From Promethearchaeota archaeon (GTDB taxonomy: Archaea; Asgardarchaeota; Lokiarchaeia; Sigyniarchaeales; SOKP01), in contig JAUWGH010000009.1 in NCBI GenBank assembly GCA_030606485.1, positions 42,266-106,265 of the forward strand: a stretch of 64,000 nucleotides of DNA. The letters run 5' to 3'. Every line of letters begins with the position of its first letter. Positions within the stretch are counted from its first letter, which is position 1. Position numbers and translations under genes: made by a program. Shown here piece after piece: positions 17,102 through 26,627 of the stretch. The notes under the pieces are model-generated. The model did not search any database, was not told the DNA's origin, and saw only the letters and a program-made list of their open reading frames with translations.

Positions 17102-18064
17102 ATGACTGAATATGGTATAGAAACATTTGATCTCACAAAAATTTATGATGGTACTTTATTAGCTGTGGATGAATTGAATCTTAAAATTCCAAAGGGAAAA
17201 ATATTTGGATTTTTAGGACCAAATGGAGCTGGAAAAACAACAACAATTAAAATGCTCTCAACTATTTTGCCGATTACTAAAGGTACTGCTCAAATTCTTG
17301 GTTATGATTTAATAAAAGAGCGAAAAAATATACGGAAATTAATCGGAGTTTGCCCTCAAGAATTAGTTTTATGGGATAAACTAACAGCACGTGAAAATAT
17401 TCAATTAATCGCTAAGATGCATAAAATCCACCCCACAGATTATAAGGAACGAGCAGATGAATTGCTTGGTAAAATGAATCTGCTTGATCGAGCCGATGAT
17501 TTAACTGAAAAATATTCAGGTGGTATGAAACGCAGAATTAATGTACTTATGGCGGTTATACATGAACCTGAGGTAATCTTTTTTGACGAACCAACTGCAG
17601 GTTTAGATCCTCAATCTAGACGCGTTGTGTGGGATTTCATTAAGGATTTTGAAAAAGAAAATAAAACAATAATATTAACTACTCACAACATGGAAGAAGC
17701 AGATGATCTTTCAGATGAACTTGCGATTATTGATTATGGAAAGATTATTGCAGAAGGAACACCTCAGGAACTCAAAGGAAAAATCGGACGTGGTGATATA
17801 ATCGGGTTTCGATTGTTAGATGATAAACTCGAATTTAGAGAAAAAGTTGTGGAAGATTTAGAACAAAATCCAGCAGTTCTATGGGCAAAATCACTTGGGA
17901 AAGAACGAGTTTCATTTAGTGCATTAGATGGTTTACGAAAAATTTCAGGCTTTTATGATGAATTAGAGTCGAAATTTGGAGTAAAAATGCATGATTTAGT
18001 TATCAGACAAAATACTTTAGAAGATGTATTTTTAGATTTAACTGGGAGGACTTTACGCGATTAG
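17102..18064 (+). CDS. ABC-2 type transporter, ATP-binding protein (DrrA-like)
   Basis: The 320-residue ATPase has Walker A GPNGAGKTT, signature YSGGMKRR, Walker B VIFFDEPTAGLDP and the H-loop TTHNMEEAD. The C-terminal 90 residues (EFREKVVEDLEQNPAVLW and onward) form the regulatory extension seen in DrrA/CcmA-type exporters. The permease follows after only a few bases with its own GGAGGTGG site, so the two are co-translated. Exporters of this kind move drugs, lipids or polysaccharide; the cargo cannot be told. Composition is host-like. Confidence 0.88.
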   Translation: MTEYGIETFDLTKIYDGTLLAVDELNLKIPKGKIFGFLGPNGAGKTTTIKMLSTILPITKGTAQILGYDLIKERKNIRKLIGVCPQELVLWDKLTARENIQLIAKMHKIHPTDYKERADELLGKMNLLDRADDLTEKYSGGMKRRINVLMAVIHEPEVIFFDEPTAGLDPQSRRVVWDFIKDFEKENKTIILTTHNMEEADDLSDELAIIDYGKIIAEGTPQELKGKIGRGDIIGFRLLDDKLEFREKVVEDLEQNPAVLWAKSLGKERVSFSALDGLRKISGFYDELESKFGVKMHDLVIRQNTLEDVFLDLTGRTLRD

Positions 18065-18076
18065 GAGGTGGATAAT

Positions 18077-19270
18077 ATGAATAAAGATGTATCAAAGAAA
18101 AGAAAACCTATGGGAAAAATATTAGGTAATTTACGCCGATTTATGGGAATTGTGAATAAATTTCTCAAGTCAAGTTATAGGGATAAACCATTGTATTTCT
18201 GGGTTTTTGGATATCCATTATTATTTATGTTTATTTACTATATTGCATTCGGGGGAACAACTAGACCGACTTATACAATTGCAATTATTAATTATGACAG
18301 TTTGGTAATGGAGGGGCAAGCAGAAAATGAAATTATTGATTTTAGCTCTATTTTTATTATAAATCTTTTTAATCCAGAAAATTCTGACAGCAACCTCAGT
18401 GAAACATTTGTGCTTCAAAACGATTTAACTGAAGCTGAAGGAATTAGAGCTATTCAAGCAGATACTATAGATGCTTTAATTATAATTCCAAAAAATTTTA
18501 GCGAAATTATACATGGAGTAATCGAAGGTGAAGCGCCTTCTATAATTATATATACAAGCCCAGATCCTATGGAGAAAGACATAATTCCAAGTATTTTTGA
18601 TGGAATAATCAACAATCTTATCTTAGCATATAATAATATTGAAGAATTATCGATATCTCATTTAATAACTGGAGATGTTTTTGATCCTTTTGATTGGATA
18701 ATGCCTGGAATGGTTATTGCAGGTATTACTGTAGCAATAATGAATGTTGCAACCTTATTTGCAAGAGAAATGGAAAAAGGTTTGATGGAGAGGTTAGACA
18801 CTACTCCAGTTCCTCGATCTGTACAACTTTTAGGTGGAGGAGCCGCACAAATTATTTTTAGTTCTGTACAAGGTTTAATTCTTATGCTATGTTTATTGTT
18901 GTTTGGTGTTCAAGTTGCAGGAAATGCTGATTGGATAGCCGCTTTTGTGAATGTTATAGTAACTGCATATATGTGCATAGGGTGTGGATTAATTGTCGCC
19001 GCTCTTGTTAGAAATGCGGATAGTGCAGGAGGAATAGCTTGGATAATTATTTTACCTTTTCAATTTTTTGGTAATTTAATAATGAGTTTGGGTGATACAT
19101 TATTTAATAGAATATTTCCAACTTATTATGCAGGTCGTGCGATGCGAAATGTATTAATCGACGGATTTGGACTTATAGAAATATTGCCTGATCTCCTAAC
19201 GATTTTTATTTTTGGCACAGTTTTCATCCTAATTGCCCTATTAATTTTCAAAAAACGTAGAAAACTTTGA
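18077..19270 (+). CDS. ABC-2 type transporter, permease
   Basis: The 397-residue membrane protein has one span near the N-terminus (YFWVFGYPLLFMFIYYIAFGG), an extracellular domain of about 150 residues, then five spans (from WIMPGMVIAGITVAIMN to TIFIFGTVFILIALLIF), the standard layout of ABC-2 permeases of the YhgE/NatB/DrrB group. MEKGLMERLDTTPVPR is the conserved cytoplasmic coupling region. The ATG at 18077 is five bases after GGAGGTGG; the GTG at 18068 lies within that site and is rejected. It pairs with the ATPase just upstream. Confidence 0.88.
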   Translation: MNKDVSKKRKPMGKILGNLRRFMGIVNKFLKSSYRDKPLYFWVFGYPLLFMFIYYIAFGGTTRPTYTIAIINYDSLVMEGQAENEIIDFSSIFIINLFNPENSDSNLSETFVLQNDLTEAEGIRAIQADTIDALIIIPKNFSEIIHGVIEGEAPSIIIYTSPDPMEKDIIPSIFDGIINNLILAYNNIEELSISHLITGDVFDPFDWIMPGMVIAGITVAIMNVATLFAREMEKGLMERLDTTPVPRSVQLLGGGAAQIIFSSVQGLILMLCLLLFGVQVAGNADWIAAFVNVIVTAYMCIGCGLIVAALVRNADSAGGIAWIIILPFQFFGNLIMSLGDTLFNRIFPTYYAGRAMRNVLIDGFGLIEILPDLLTIFIFGTVFILIALLIFKKRRKL

Positions 19271-19286
19271 AGGAGGTTGCTTATAA

Positions 19287-19991
19287 ATGAAAATCCTTAA
19301 AAAATTACTATTAATATGGCTACTATGTGGTTTAATTTTAACTTTTGAACTAAAAATGACAAAATCTATAGAAACACAGATTTCTGATAATGTTTATGAT
19401 ACAGAATCTATTTCGACAATGAGTGGAAAAATAGAAGATGTTGGTGTTGACATTACGATTAATTTAACCTATTATTTAAAGTATTATTTTGATACAAAAC
19501 CTAATTTTACTCTATTTGTTTATATTTCTCAACTTAATGGATATCTAGTTCCTAAATATATTCAAATATTCTATAAACTAAGTAAAGGTGAGACCTATCA
19601 GTTCTTAAACATACTTGGTGGAATTGCATACCAAACACAACCTTTTCTCTATAATTTCAATTCTTCCAGTACATCAAATGTGGGTGAAAATAAATCTGCG
19701 AATGTGTGGATACGATTTGGTTATTCTATAAATGGCACGGAATTTGCTCAATATGAAACAGTAAATAAGACAGAAAATCAAGTTGAAATTGTTTGTTTAG
19801 AGGATTCAGAAGCGGATTCAGATGAAGACAAAATATGGTTTCTATGGTTTCCTCTAGAACCTTATGAATTTATAATTGTTATTGTCGTTATTGCATCAGT
19901 GGTTATACTTTCAATAATAATAGTTAAGCTGAAAAAGAAAAAATCAAAACAAATGAATAATAAAAATATTGAAGAAAAAAATATGAACTAA
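19287..19991 (+). CDS. membrane-anchored extracellular protein of the ABC-2 operon
   Basis: The 234-residue protein has an N-terminal signal segment (LLLIWLLCGLILTF), about 160 residues predicted outside the cell with N-x-S/T sites and aromatic strands (INLTYYLKYYF, VWIRFGYSINGTEF), and a C-terminal membrane span (FIIVIVVIASVVILSIIIV) followed by a lysine-rich tail. No family is recognised. It follows the permease by 16 bases with GGAGGT, so it is in the same operon and may help the exporter as an extracellular accessory. Function is inferred from position only. Confidence 0.7.
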   Translation: MKILKKLLLIWLLCGLILTFELKMTKSIETQISDNVYDTESISTMSGKIEDVGVDITINLTYYLKYYFDTKPNFTLFVYISQLNGYLVPKYIQIFYKLSKGETYQFLNILGGIAYQTQPFLYNFNSSSTSNVGENKSANVWIRFGYSINGTEFAQYETVNKTENQVEIVCLEDSEADSDEDKIWFLWFPLEPYEFIIVIVVIASVVILSIIIVKLKKKKSKQMNNKNIEEKNMN

Positions 19992-20008
19992 AATTAAAAT
20001 TTAATTAA

Positions 20009-20018
20009 TTTTTTTTTT
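20009..20018 (+). terminator. oligo-T terminator after the ABC-2 operon
   Basis: A run of ten T starting 17 bases after the stop at 19991, in the gap between convergent genes. Archaeal transcription commonly stops at such tracts. Confidence 0.5.
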
Positions 20019-20033
20019 CCAATAATCTATAAT

Positions 20034-22484
20034 TTATGATTTAAATTTGTCGTTTGCTACTTCTATGCATTTTCCTATAGTAACGACCTCATCATCCTCA
20101 TGAAGATCCATTGCTTTAACTCCTTGTGTGACTCTGTGGCTAACTCTAATTGAATCACAATGGATTCTTATTACTTGTCCTTTTTTTGTGCCTATTAATA
20201 ACTCTTGCCCTGCAGCCCGTTGTATTGCGATTACTTCATCATCCTTCGATTTAAAATGAATATTTATAACTCCTTTTGCGTTTCTTGAGGTTTTTCTGTA
20301 TTCTTTAATCGAACTGCATTTTCCTTTTCCTTTTTTAGTTAAAGTGAGAATTTTAGTTTTCTCATCTGTTAATAAAGCACCGATCACCTCATCATTTTCA
20401 CGTAATTTTATACCCCTCACGCCCATTGCTGTCCTTCCTAGATTTTTAAGTTGTTTAACGTCAAATCTAGCGGCATAACCATTTTTTGTTCCAATAAAAA
20501 CATCTTTATTCTCATCTTCGAGTTTTAATACTGTTATCAACTCATCATCTGGTCTGATTTTGATTGCAATTATTCCACTTTTAGAAATTTTTGAGAAATA
20601 TTTTAATAAAGTTTTCTTGACTAACCCATTTTTAGATACAAAAATAAGTTTATCATCTTCTGAGAATTTACTGATCGGAATCATATGGGCGATTTTTTCA
20701 TTTTCTTTTAAATTTAGTAATCTAATGATTGAACGACCTTTAGATGTTCGTGTTTGTTTTGGAAGGTTATAACATCTTAAGGAATAAATTCGTCCCTTAC
20801 TAGTAAAAAATAGGATAAAATCATGAGTAACACATGAGAAAATATCTTTTATGAAATCTTCCTCGTCCATTTTCATAATTTTTTTTCCTTTACCGCCCCG
20901 ATGTTGTAGTTGATAAACTTCTGTTGGGATTCGTTTAATATATTGATTGCTAGTAAGTATAACAATAGTTGATTTAACTTTAATTAAATCTAGCCGTGTA
21001 ATCTCTTTTTGATGAGATAAATCTATGATCTGTGTTCTACGTTTATCACCAAACTTTTTGGATAATTCTATTAACTCATTTTTTATAATTTTGTATCTTA
21101 TTTTTTCATCTGCAATAATTTCTTCAAGTTCTTTTATTTTAATGATTAAGTCTTTTTTATCATCTACCAGTTTTTGTCTTTCTAGGCTTGTTAATCTTGA
21201 AAGTCTCATAGCTAAAATTGCCTCAGATTGAATTTTGGTTAGACTATATTTTGTTATCAATTTTTTATTTGCTTCTGCTGCGTCTTTAGAACTTTTTATT
21301 ATTTGAATGATGCTATCAATATCATCGAGAGCAATTAATAAACCTTCAATTTTATGTAATTTCTTTTTAGCCTCATCTCGGTCAAATACAGAACGTTTAT
21401 ATATAACTCTTTCTCTATGATTTAAATATTCTTTAATTAATTCAAGTAAATTTAGGATTTTGGGTTGTAATCCTTTATTTATAAGTGTTAAATTAATTAT
21501 ATTAAATGAATCTTGGAGTTTTGTTTTGTTATAGAGAATATTTTCAACAAGTTTAGGTTCTCCATCCTTGGAGAGTTCAATAACTATTCTCATACCCTTT
21601 TGATCTGACTCATCCCTTAAGACTTTAATATCTGGCATGACTTTATTGCGAATGAGTTTTGCAATTGACTGCATAAGAGATGTTTTATTTACTAAATAAG
21701 GAATTTCTGTTATTACAACTGCTGTTTTATCTTTTTTAATGGTTTCTACAGAAATTTTTCCTCTTATGATTATTTTTCCACGACCTGTTTTATATGATTG
21801 TAATATACTTTGGGGATTTATAATCATCCCTCCAGTTGGGAAGTCGGGACCTTTTATTATTTCCGAGAGTTCTTTAATTGAAATTTCTGGGTTTTCAATT
21901 TTTGCTATAATGCCTTTGCAAATTTCAGTTAAATTGTGCGGTGCCATATTAGTCGACATTCCAACCGCAATCCCACTCGTTCCATTCACCAATAAAGTTG
22001 GAAATTTTGAAGGTAAAACTTTAGGTTCTTTATTTGATCCATCAAAATTATCTATGAACTCTACAGTCTCTTTTTTGATATTTTCAAAAATTTCATTTGA
22101 AATTTGTGCTAGCCTTGCTTCTGTATATCGCATTGCTGCGGGTGGATCTCCATCAACAGAACCAAAATTACCATGACCTTGAATCAGAGGATATCTTATC
22201 GAGAAATTTTGAGCTAATCGAACCAATGAATTATAAATGGCTTGGTCTCCATGAGGATGATAATCGCCAAGCACATACCCAACTATTTTAGCACTTTTGA
22301 CAAATGGCCTATTGTAAAGGAAATTGTCTCTATACATTGTATAGAGTATTCTTCTATGGACCGGCTTTAATCCATCTCTAACATCAGGAATAGCTCGCCC
22401 AACAATCACGGACATTGCATAATCAATATACCTTTCCTCTAACTCAATTCCAATTTTTTTTTCTAAAATTTTTTCTGAACTCAT
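20034..22484 (-). CDS. gyrA: DNA gyrase subunit A
   Basis: The 816-residue protein has the GyrA start ELEERYIDYAMSVIVGRAIPDVRDGLKPVHRRIL, the catalytic tyrosine in AAMRYTEARL (Tyr120), and a C-terminal beta-pinwheel domain from about residue 500 containing a GyrA-box-like QHRGGKG, which argues for gyrase rather than topoisomerase IV. Gyrase introduces negative supercoils using ATP bound by GyrB. The two positions that most affect quinolone binding in E. coli (Ser83, Asp87) are Gln81 and Asn85 here. It is 37 bases downstream of gyrB in the same operon. Gyrase is a bacterial-type enzyme in archaea, so ancient transfer is the usual explanation. Confidence 0.95.
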   Translation of the reverse strand: MSSEKILEKKIGIELEERYIDYAMSVIVGRAIPDVRDGLKPVHRRILYTMYRDNFLYNRPFVKSAKIVGYVLGDYHPHGDQAIYNSLVRLAQNFSIRYPLIQGHGNFGSVDGDPPAAMRYTEARLAQISNEIFENIKKETVEFIDNFDGSNKEPKVLPSKFPTLLVNGTSGIAVGMSTNMAPHNLTEICKGIIAKIENPEISIKELSEIIKGPDFPTGGMIINPQSILQSYKTGRGKIIIRGKISVETIKKDKTAVVITEIPYLVNKTSLMQSIAKLIRNKVMPDIKVLRDESDQKGMRIVIELSKDGEPKLVENILYNKTKLQDSFNIINLTLINKGLQPKILNLLELIKEYLNHRERVIYKRSVFDRDEAKKKLHKIEGLLIALDDIDSIIQIIKSSKDAAEANKKLITKYSLTKIQSEAILAMRLSRLTSLERQKLVDDKKDLIIKIKELEEIIADEKIRYKIIKNELIELSKKFGDKRRTQIIDLSHQKEITRLDLIKVKSTIVILTSNQYIKRIPTEVYQLQHRGGKGKKIMKMDEEDFIKDIFSCVTHDFILFFTSKGRIYSLRCYNLPKQTRTSKGRSIIRLLNLKENEKIAHMIPISKFSEDDKLIFVSKNGLVKKTLLKYFSKISKSGIIAIKIRPDDELITVLKLEDENKDVFIGTKNGYAARFDVKQLKNLGRTAMGVRGIKLRENDEVIGALLTDEKTKILTLTKKGKGKCSSIKEYRKTSRNAKGVINIHFKSKDDEVIAIQRAAGQELLIGTKKGQVIRIHCDSIRVSHRVTQGVKAMDLHEDDEVVTIGKCIEVANDKFKS

Positions 22485-22521
22485 AATATTACTCTAATTT
22501 TTAGTGATAAAATAAATAAAA

Positions 22522-24534
22522 TTAAATATCCAGGACTTTTACGTCCTTATATTTATCCACAATAAATTTTTTTCTGGGTTGGACATCATCTCCCATTAAT
22601 TGAGAAAATATTTGATCAGTTTCAATGAGATCTTCAATTTTAACTCGTAAAAGTGATCGATTATCTTTATTCATCGTTGTTTCATATAACTCTGGAGGAT
22701 TCATTTCTCCCAAACCTTTATACCGCTGTATTTTTATAGATCCCTTGTTTTCTATTTTTATTTTGTACTTTTCCATTAAATCCTTAACTATATTATCCCT
22801 TTCTTTGTCATTGAATGCATATTTTTTAAATTTTTTATAATTAATTTTGTATAAAGGGGGTAAAGCAACGTAAAGATGTCCATTTTCAATTAATGGGCGC
22901 ATATATCTAAAGAAAAAAGTTAATAAAAGTGTTTCAATATGAGATCCATCGATGTCTGCATCACACATAATAATAATTTTGTGATAACGAAGTTTAGTTA
23001 AATCGAAAGGTTCATCATCTATACCCTCAATTCCTGCGTCAATGGTTTTAATCATTGCTTGTATCTCTTTATTATTAAGGATTTTATGAATTCGGGATTT
23101 TTCAACATTTAGAATTTTCCCTCGTAAAGGTAAAATTGCTTGAAATTCTCTATCACGCCCTTGTTTGGCCGAACCACCAGCCGAGGATCCCTCTACAATA
23201 AAAAGTTCGCATTTTTCTGATTCACTTGAAGAGCAATCTGCAAGTTTACCGGGTAATCGAATTGAATCTAAAGCAGATTTCCTACGAATTAATTGTTTTG
23301 CGCTTTGAGCAGCATCTCTCGCTTTTTTTGCTTCTAATGCTTTATAAATTATTGATTTTGCAGTCTCTGGATTTTCTTCCAAATGTTTTTCTAATTCATT
23401 AGATACAATCCTACTAACTATTTGTCTTATTTCAGGATTTCCTAGTTTTATCTTTGTTTGGCTTTCAAATTGTGGATCAGGCAACATGATTGAGAGAATT
23501 GCTGTTAATCCTTCTCTAACATCTTCACCTGATAATATCATTCCTTTGAATTTCTTAAATTGTTCATTTTCAAGATATGAATTCATAACCCTTGTTAATG
23601 CACCTTTAAATCCGGTTAAGTGAGTACCCCCTTCTTTAGTATTGATTGTATTTGCAAAAGTTAAAATGTTTGTCCCATAACTTTGATTATATTGCATAGC
23701 TACTTCAACTAAAATTTCTACCGTACCAGATTCTTTTTTTTTAACAAAAGGTTTTTTAAAATAAATTGGAGTTGGAATCAATAATTTCTTATTTTTATTA
23801 AGAAAAGATACAAAATCTATCAAGCCCCCCTTAAAATAATATTCAATGGGTTCTTCAATATTTTCATTTAGAATTGAAAATTTTGTGTTGGGATTAAGAA
23901 AAGCTAATTCTCTCACGCGATTAGATATTTTAGTAATATTCCATATATCATCTTCAGGATTAAAATCAAATATTTCATTATCTGGATAGAATGAGATTTT
24001 GGTTTCAGTTATATTTACTTCATTTTCTGGTAAATTTATTATTTCAGGTTCGGAAACACTTACGCCTTTAGAAAAATTTTGCCGATAAAGTTTTCCCTCT
24101 CTTTTTACTTCAACAATCAATTTTTCAGTTAGTGCACACACAACAGAAAGCCCCACTCCATGCAAGCCACCTGATATCCTATATGCTTTACTATCAAATT
24201 TACCTCCTGCATGTAAATGCTCAAGAATAACTTCTGGAGTGTATTTATCATATTCTGGGTGTTTTCCGATTGGAATTCCACGTCCATTGTCTATAATCTC
24301 AACAGAATTATCAGAATTGATAATAATATCAATTTTATCGCAAAATCCTGCCAAACTTTCATCTATTGAATTATCAATGACTTCAAAAATAAGGTGGTGC
24401 AGTCCATTTTCCCCAGTATCGCCAATATACATGGCAGGTCTTTTTCTAACTCCTTCTAATCCCTTTAAAACTTTAATACTTTCTGCATCATAAACGGAAT
24501 TGTTTTGATTTTGGTGGTTTTTATTTGAATCCAA
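22522..24534 (-). CDS. gyrB: DNA gyrase subunit B
   Basis: The 670-residue protein shows the GHKL ATPase motifs (VRKRPAMYIGDT, EVIDNSIDE, DNGRGIP, GGLHGVG), the transducer region, and the TOPRIM nuclease/ligase motifs EGSSAGGSAKQGRDR and MCDADIDGSH. It ends with RYKGLGEMNPPELYETTM, the usual GyrB tail. Length is close to the short (no-insertion) GyrB type. It supplies ATP hydrolysis and strand-passage control to GyrA, whose gene follows immediately. The 261 bases upstream of the start hold only AT-rich sequence, presumably the operon promoter. Confidence 0.95.
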   Translation of the reverse strand: MDSNKNHQNQNNSVYDAESIKVLKGLEGVRKRPAMYIGDTGENGLHHLIFEVIDNSIDESLAGFCDKIDIIINSDNSVEIIDNGRGIPIGKHPEYDKYTPEVILEHLHAGGKFDSKAYRISGGLHGVGLSVVCALTEKLIVEVKREGKLYRQNFSKGVSVSEPEIINLPENEVNITETKISFYPDNEIFDFNPEDDIWNITKISNRVRELAFLNPNTKFSILNENIEEPIEYYFKGGLIDFVSFLNKNKKLLIPTPIYFKKPFVKKKESGTVEILVEVAMQYNQSYGTNILTFANTINTKEGGTHLTGFKGALTRVMNSYLENEQFKKFKGMILSGEDVREGLTAILSIMLPDPQFESQTKIKLGNPEIRQIVSRIVSNELEKHLEENPETAKSIIYKALEAKKARDAAQSAKQLIRRKSALDSIRLPGKLADCSSSESEKCELFIVEGSSAGGSAKQGRDREFQAILPLRGKILNVEKSRIHKILNNKEIQAMIKTIDAGIEGIDDEPFDLTKLRYHKIIIMCDADIDGSHIETLLLTFFFRYMRPLIENGHLYVALPPLYKINYKKFKKYAFNDKERDNIVKDLMEKYKIKIENKGSIKIQRYKGLGEMNPPELYETTMNKDNRSLLRVKIEDLIETDQIFSQLMGDDVQPRKKFIVDKYKDVKVLDI

Positions 24535-24795
24535 AAATTAATCCTTCCTACCTATTTTTTTCTAATTAAATTTGATTTATTATAGGTGAAAACGTATTCT
24601 TTTTTTGTAGTTTTCTATTTAAATATAAGAAAATTAACGATATAAACCTATGGGAGTTTTTTTTATCAATTTTGGAAAATAAATTATCAAAATCTATAAT
24701 GAAAATTAGAAGTTATTATTCTTTTTCGAAATATGTTGCAAAATTTTAAACAATCATTATTTAGAAAATACTCTGTTCTAAAAAGATGATATCAT

Positions 24796-25671
24796 TTAAA
24801 TCCAATTTTTCCTATGATCTCTTATTATTTTAGACATTCTTATAAAATCACGGAAATTTTCCTCTACATCGTGAGTTCTAACTATATGTGCACCATTATA
24901 AACAGCAATAGCCGTAGATGATAATGATCCAAAATATCTATCTTTAGGATCGGGAATCTCCAATGCATTTCCAATAAAAGATTTTCTGGATATCGCAACA
25001 AGTATTGGTTTCTTTAGAGATCTTAATTTATTAAGATCATTAATTATGCCAATATCATATTGGAAGGTTTTTTCCTTAATCCATGCTCCAATTCCGGGAT
25101 CTATTATGATTTTATCACTTGCAAAACCCTCATCCTCTAAAGATTTAATTGATTCATGTAATATATCCGAAATTTTTTCAATTAATAGGAGATCTCCGGG
25201 TATATCTTTTGATGCCATTAATATTATAGGGATTTCTTTTTCAATTATTAAATCTTTCAGAGTCGTATCTGTTTTAAGATTAGAAACATCATTAATAATC
25301 ATATATTTATTGTGTTCTTGCGTTATTTCATAGCATTTTTGTGCAATCTTCCTGTATTGAGTATCAACGGAGATTATAATCTCTTGTGGGATTAATTTAC
25401 ATACTATCTTTATTACAGAAATTATCCGATTCAATTCTTCATCGATAGAAATTTTTGCAGACCATGGAGCAGTCGAACGCGCACCAATATCTATAATTTT
25501 AGCACCATTTTGAATCATATTTTCAATAATGGAAGATAAATCATTTAAATCCATTAAAACAGAACCTTTATAGAAAGATTCTGGACTTAAGTTTATAACT
25601 CCCATTATAACAATTGGATGTGAATCTCCTATTTCTAAGCAATCAAACAATTTAATGTTAATTAAACTCAT
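24796..25671 (-). CDS. dihydropteroate synthase-like protein
   Basis: The 291-residue TIM-barrel protein has the family series GVINLSPESF, DIGARST, DVSNLK, DPGIG and SRKSFIG, and ends with the conserved RTHDV. These bind the pterin and the diphosphate leaving group in enzymes that join a pterin to p-aminobenzoate or a related aryl compound. In archaea the product may feed folate or methanopterin-type C1 carriers; which one is not clear from this gene. The ATG at 25671 is preferred over GTG at 25683. It is divergent from cofE with about 120 bases between them, so the two may share a control region. Confidence 0.8.
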   Translation of the reverse strand: MSLINIKLFDCLEIGDSHPIVIMGVINLSPESFYKGSVLMDLNDLSSIIENMIQNGAKIIDIGARSTAPWSAKISIDEELNRIISVIKIVCKLIPQEIIISVDTQYRKIAQKCYEITQEHNKYMIINDVSNLKTDTTLKDLIIEKEIPIILMASKDIPGDLLLIEKISDILHESIKSLEDEGFASDKIIIDPGIGAWIKEKTFQYDIGIINDLNKLRSLKKPILVAISRKSFIGNALEIPDPKDRYFGSLSSTAIAVYNGAHIVRTHDVEENFRDFIRMSKIIRDHRKNWI

Positions 25672-25788
25672 ATGATCCCGCACATCCCTAAGAAATTCTT
25701 TATTATAAAATAATAAACATTATGAAATAATAATTATTTCATTTTATAATAATAAGAAAATTGTCTTGAGTCCGTAATAGATGATTAT

Positions 25789-26583
25789 ATGATTGTTAAT
25801 AGCGTAAAATTGCCAATTATTAAATCCAATGATGATTTACTTCAGATTATTTTAGATACATTCGAGGAAAAAGATATTATTCTTGGAGATAAAGATATTG
25901 TGGTTATTTCTGAGAAAATTATTGCTACTGCACAAGGAAGAGTTGTAGATCTTACAAGTATTAGAGAAGTTTCAGATCAAGCAAAAGAATTAGCATTAAA
26001 ATATAAAATGGATGAACGTATAGTAGAGTTGATATTAAACGAAGCGGATATGGTATTAGGTGGAATAGATACTGTAGTATTAGCAGAAATCAATGGATTG
26101 TTAATTGCCAATGCAGGAATAGATCATTCGAATTCGGGCGGTGAAAATTTTGTTGTGTTATTGCCAAAAAACCCTCAAAAAACAGTTAATAAATATCGAG
26201 CATTCTTTATGAAGGAATTTGATCTTAAAAATTTAGGAGTAATTTTATCGGATTCAAGGGTCCAGCCATTAAAGAAAGGAACCATTGGTGTAGCTATTGC
26301 TGTCTCGGGTTTTGAACCAATTGAGGATTGTCGAGGCCGTTCCGATTTATTTGGAAGACCACTTCTAATTACCCAACGAGCTGTAGCAGATGACTTAGTG
26401 AGTGCAGCTCAAATTTTACTAGGGGAAGCTGATGAACAAACACCCATTGTTATTATTAAAGGAGCACCAGTTACTTTTATTGATAAGCCACCAAGTTCTA
26501 TGCAAATGGATCCTGAAGAATGTTTATATATGAATATATTTGCACAATATCTACTGAAAAAAAACGAAAAAAAGAAAGAATAA
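25789..26583 (+). CDS. cofE: coenzyme F420:L-glutamate ligase
   Basis: The 264-residue protein opens with VKLPIIKSNDDLLQIILDTF and continues with DIVVISEKIIATAQGRVVDL, then ANAGIDHSNSGGENFVVLLP and VILSDSRVQPLKKGTIGVAIAVSGFEPIEDCRGRSDLFGRPL, all typical of CofE. The enzyme adds glutamate residues to F420-0 using GTP. Its presence implies that the organism makes the deazaflavin F420. Length and domain order are normal. The dihydropteroate synthase-like gene is divergent upstream, putting two cofactor genes side by side. Confidence 0.9.
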   Translation: MIVNSVKLPIIKSNDDLLQIILDTFEEKDIILGDKDIVVISEKIIATAQGRVVDLTSIREVSDQAKELALKYKMDERIVELILNEADMVLGGIDTVVLAEINGLLIANAGIDHSNSGGENFVVLLPKNPQKTVNKYRAFFMKEFDLKNLGVILSDSRVQPLKKGTIGVAIAVSGFEPIEDCRGRSDLFGRPLLITQRAVADDLVSAAQILLGEADEQTPIVIIKGAPVTFIDKPPSSMQMDPEECLYMNIFAQYLLKKNEKKKE

Positions 26584-26627
26584 ATTTAATTTTATCCCAA
26601 ATAAATTAACAAATAGTGTGATATAAT

